Shown here in pieces: positions 61,593-64,000 of a stretch of DNA of 64,000 bases. The position numbers and the translations under genes were made by a program. The notes beneath the pieces are model-generated. The model was given only the letters and a program-made list of their open reading frames with translations, had not been told where the DNA came from and searched no databases. The stretch is taken from contig NZ_FTOV01000007.1 in the NCBI RefSeq assembly GCF_900156825.1, positions 62,001 through 126,000 on the forward strand. Direction: 5' to 3'. Origin of the DNA: Chryseobacterium gambrini. GTDB taxonomy: Bacteria > Bacteroidota > Bacteroidia > Flavobacteriales > Weeksellaceae. Position 1 is the stretch's first letter. The number at the start of each line of letters is the position of its first letter.

Positions 61593-64000
61593 ATGGCTTC
61601 AAACAAAATACAATTCAGAAGTATTCACGAACTTAAAGATCCGGCTTTAAACAATAAGCTGGCTCAGAAAGAGTTCCAGGAAGAAATTCCGGTAGAAGAT
61701 TTCCTTGATGATGCGGAAAAAAACGGTTCCGCAACCTCAAGAAGAGATTTCTTAAAACTATTAGGTTTCTCTACTGCAGCAGTAACACTGGCTGCCTGTG
61801 AAGCTCCGGTAATCAAAACGATTCCTTATGTGGTAAAGCCGCATGAAATCATTCCGGGGATTCCAAACTATTACGCTTCAACGTATTTCGACGGTTTCGA
61901 TTTCGCAAGCGTATTGGTAAAAACAAGAGAAGGAAGACCTATCAAAATTGAACCAAACCCGGCAGCAGGAGATTTAGGTAAAACAAATGCAAGAGCTCAG
62001 GCAAGTGTACTTTCTCTTTATGATAATGATAAAGTAAAGCAGCCTAAATTTGAAGGGAAAGACGAAACTTTCGACAAAGTAGACAGCTTCGTTATCAAAG
62101 GACTGGATGAGGCTAAAGCAGCAGGTAAAAGAATTGTTTTACTATCTCATTCTTTTGCATCCCCTACTTTCAAAAAATTATTTGCTGAATTTAAAGCTAA
62201 ATATCCTACAGCAGAACTAGTAACATATGATGCTTATCCTTATGCTGCAGCATTAGACGCGGCTCAGGAAGTTTTCGGAACAAGAGCATTACCAATTTAC
62301 GATCTTAAAGGAACTGAATTGGTGGTTGCATTCCAGGCTGACTTCTTAGGAGATTACAATGCGGGAGGTTTAGAATCTTCTTACGCAGTGGCAAGAACTC
62401 CGGGAAAAAATATGTTGAGACACGTTCAGGTTGAATCCAATATGTCTTTAACAGGAGCAAACGCAGATTCAAGAATCAGACTAAAACCAAGCCAGATAAA
62501 CAAAACTTTAGTTGAAGTTTATAATGCAATCGTTGGTGGCGGTACATCAGATAAAACAGCATCTGAAATTGCAAAAGAATTATTGGCAAAAGGAAGCAAA
62601 GCAGTTGTTTTCGCTGATGGTTCTAAAGGAGCTCAGGTTTTAGCTCACTTAATTAACCAAAAATTAGGATCAGTAGCTTTCACCGGGAAAGCAAACTTCT
62701 TAAAAGATTTTGACAAAGCAAGATTCGAGGAATTCCTTGGATGGGTGAACGGAGGACAGGTTGGTGTATTGATCGCTAACAATGTAGATCCTATTTACTC
62801 TTACCACAAAGGAGAAGATTTCAAAAAATCGTTATCTAAAGTTCCTTATGTAATCGCTGTTGCAGATAAGAAAAATGAAATGTACAAAGCAGCGAAAGCT
62901 GTAATTCCTGTAGCCAACTGGCTGGAATCTTGGGGAGATATCGAACCACAGACAGGAGTATATTCATTAATGCAGCCTACGATCCAGAAAATCTACAAAT
63001 CAAGACAGATTGAAGAATCTTTATTGGTTTGGAAAAACGGTAAAAACAATGCTGCTAATAATTATTATGATTATTTAAAAGCAAATGCTACTTCTATCTT
63101 AGGAGCAACTTCTTTCAACAAAGCTTTATATAACGGTATCAATGCTTCATCAAATGCGACAACATTATCGTACGCAGGAGGAAACGGTGCACAGGCTGTT
63201 GCTGAATTAAGCGGCTTCAAACCTTCAGATTTAGAATTGGTATTGTATACGAAGACAGCAATGGGAGACGGAACTCAGGCAAACAACCCTTGGTTACAGG
63301 AATTACCGGATCCAATCACAAGAATGTCTTGGGATAACTACTTAACAATGTCTCCGAAAGACGCAGAAAGATTGGGTATTGATAACGATCTTAACGCAAG
63401 AATGCAGTTAGACGGTTCTCTTGTAAACCTTACTGTAAACGGAGTAACAATAAAAGACGTTCCTGTATTTGTACAACCGGGACAAGCAGACGGATCAGTA
63501 GGTCTTGCGCTTGGATACGGTAAGAAAAACTCAGGAGCTACGGCAGATACCGGTGTAAATGCTTATCCTTTATTCGATGGTTCTAACTTAGTTGTTTCTA
63601 ATGTTAAAATCGAGAAAACAGGAGAAGATCACGAATTTGCAGGTATCCAGCTTCAGAATACATTAATGGGACGTTACGAAATTGCTAAAGAAGTACCTTT
63701 GGCTGATTTCTTAAACGTAGCATTTGATGATGAACACGACGGATGGAACAAACCTTTGGAGTATCACACCATCAGCGGAGCTCTTCCAGCAAGAAAAATT
63801 GACCTTTGGGATGCTTTTGATGATACAGACGGACCTCACTTTAACTTATCAATTGACCTGAACTCTTGTACTGGTTGTGGAGCATGTATCATTGCTTGTC
63901 AGGCAGAAAACAACGTTCCGGTTGTAGGAAAAGAAGAAATGAGAATGTCGAGAGATATGTACTGGTTAAGAATTGACCGTTACTATTCATCAAGACAGAA
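61593..64000 (+). CDS. actB: Alternative complex III iron-sulfur subunit ActB, 5' part
   Basis: First 802 residues of a protein that runs past the window end. ActB joins a molybdopterin-oxidoreductase-like domain, which lacks the cofactor in this family, to a ferredoxin-like domain. A Tat signal SRRDFLKLLG stands near residue 50, followed by AAVTLAAC, so the protein may also be lipid-anchored. The first cluster motif CTGCGACIIAC starts near residue 759; further cysteine sets must lie beyond the edge. It follows actA by 23 bases in the standard act gene order. Confidence 0.92.
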   Translation, partial: MASNKIQFRSIHELKDPALNNKLAQKEFQEEIPVEDFLDDAEKNGSATSRRDFLKLLGFSTAAVTLAACEAPVIKTIPYVVKPHEIIPGIPNYYASTYFDGFDFASVLVKTREGRPIKIEPNPAAGDLGKTNARAQASVLSLYDNDKVKQPKFEGKDETFDKVDSFVIKGLDEAKAAGKRIVLLSHSFASPTFKKLFAEFKAKYPTAELVTYDAYPYAAALDAAQEVFGTRALPIYDLKGTELVVAFQADFLGDYNAGGLESSYAVARTPGKNMLRHVQVESNMSLTGANADSRIRLKPSQINKTLVEVYNAIVGGGTSDKTASEIAKELLAKGSKAVVFADGSKGAQVLAHLINQKLGSVAFTGKANFLKDFDKARFEEFLGWVNGGQVGVLIANNVDPIYSYHKGEDFKKSLSKVPYVIAVADKKNEMYKAAKAVIPVANWLESWGDIEPQTGVYSLMQPTIQKIYKSRQIEESLLVWKNGKNNAANNYYDYLKANATSILGATSFNKALYNGINASSNATTLSYAGGNGAQAVAELSGFKPSDLELVLYTKTAMGDGTQANNPWLQELPDPITRMSWDNYLTMSPKDAERLGIDNDLNARMQLDGSLVNLTVNGVTIKDVPVFVQPGQADGSVGLALGYGKKNSGATADTGVNAYPLFDGSNLVVSNVKIEKTGEDHEFAGIQLQNTLMGRYEIAKEVPLADFLNVAFDDEHDGWNKPLEYHTISGALPARKIDLWDAFDDTDGPHFNLSIDLNSCTGCGACIIACQAENNVPVVGKEEMRMSRDMYWLRIDRYYSSRQ

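Noticed and set aside
1..64000. tRNA or rRNA genes, intact insertion sequences, prophage
   Set aside because: No TpsiC-like arms, rRNA stretches, transposase or phage structural genes were seen on either strand.

Overview
The window is AT-rich, tightly packed DNA from a member of the Bacteroidota, most like Chryseobacterium or a related Weeksellaceae genus. The pointers are secreted enzymes ending in type IX secretion sorting domains, the gliding lipoprotein GldH, an ActA/ActB alternative complex III, a PSP1/RicT protein, a GG-leader peptide that starts MKNLKKIQRENLKQVLGG, and repeated use of the Bacteroidota -7 promoter box TAnnTTTG. The genus is an inference from gene content; no rRNA gene, tRNA gene or intact insertion sequence was seen.

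Layout. 0-8.3 kb: the 3' end of queE, a polyisoprenyl-phosphate sugar transferase, an MlaE/MlaF-type ABC transporter followed by a beta-barrel gene, an M48 protease, a DUF4251 lipoprotein, the GTPase MeaB and a tandem pair of small haem c lipoproteins. 8.3-12 kb: a dipeptide epimerase and a secreted M36 metallopeptidase. 12.0-17.7 kb: an eight-gene minus-strand operon built around the RNA ligase RtcB and the release-factor homologue PrfH, a ribosome/RNA repair pair, with six companions (basic protein, 162-residue protein, nucleotidyltransferase fold, acidic protein, four-CxxC zinc protein, TPR protein). This is the most unusual locus in the window. 17.7-22.7 kb: a dispersed hairpin repeat, a candidate terminated small RNA, a two-domain fasciclin lipoprotein, the methylmalonyl-CoA mutase large subunit and a 21-bp tandem repeat array.

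22.7-35 kb: a secreted reprolysin-like peptidase, a prolyl oligopeptidase, prfA, a 0.8-kb tandem and inverted repeat region, and an APC permease plus TonB-dependent receptor behind a clear SAM-I riboswitch. 35-43 kb: an 11-bp-phased array of DnaA-box-like 9-mers, a secreted GH13 amylase, a serine hydrolase, and class I and class II fumarases on either side of a small inverted-repeat element. 43-52 kb: an ECF sigma/anti-sigma/barrel operon, a cysteine-rich GG-leader peptide, sufS, rplY, prs, and a FadL-like porin with a GDSL lipoprotein. 52-64 kb: a plus-strand run with PSP1/ricT, gldH, PBP1A, selO and a DUF6080 membrane protein, then a minus-strand SPOR protein, then actA and actB, which runs off the end.

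How they fit together. MeaB and the mutase serve propionate/methylmalonate metabolism from separate sites. The fumarases, the haem c proteins and ActAB belong to respiration. The secreted peptidases, amylase, prolyl peptidase and dipeptide epimerase suit a polymer-degrading life. The SAM riboswitch implies that the receptor and permease import methionine or another sulfur compound. The RtcB-PrfH operon probably repairs or rescues ribosomes with cleaved RNA; the roles of its companions are not known from the sequence.
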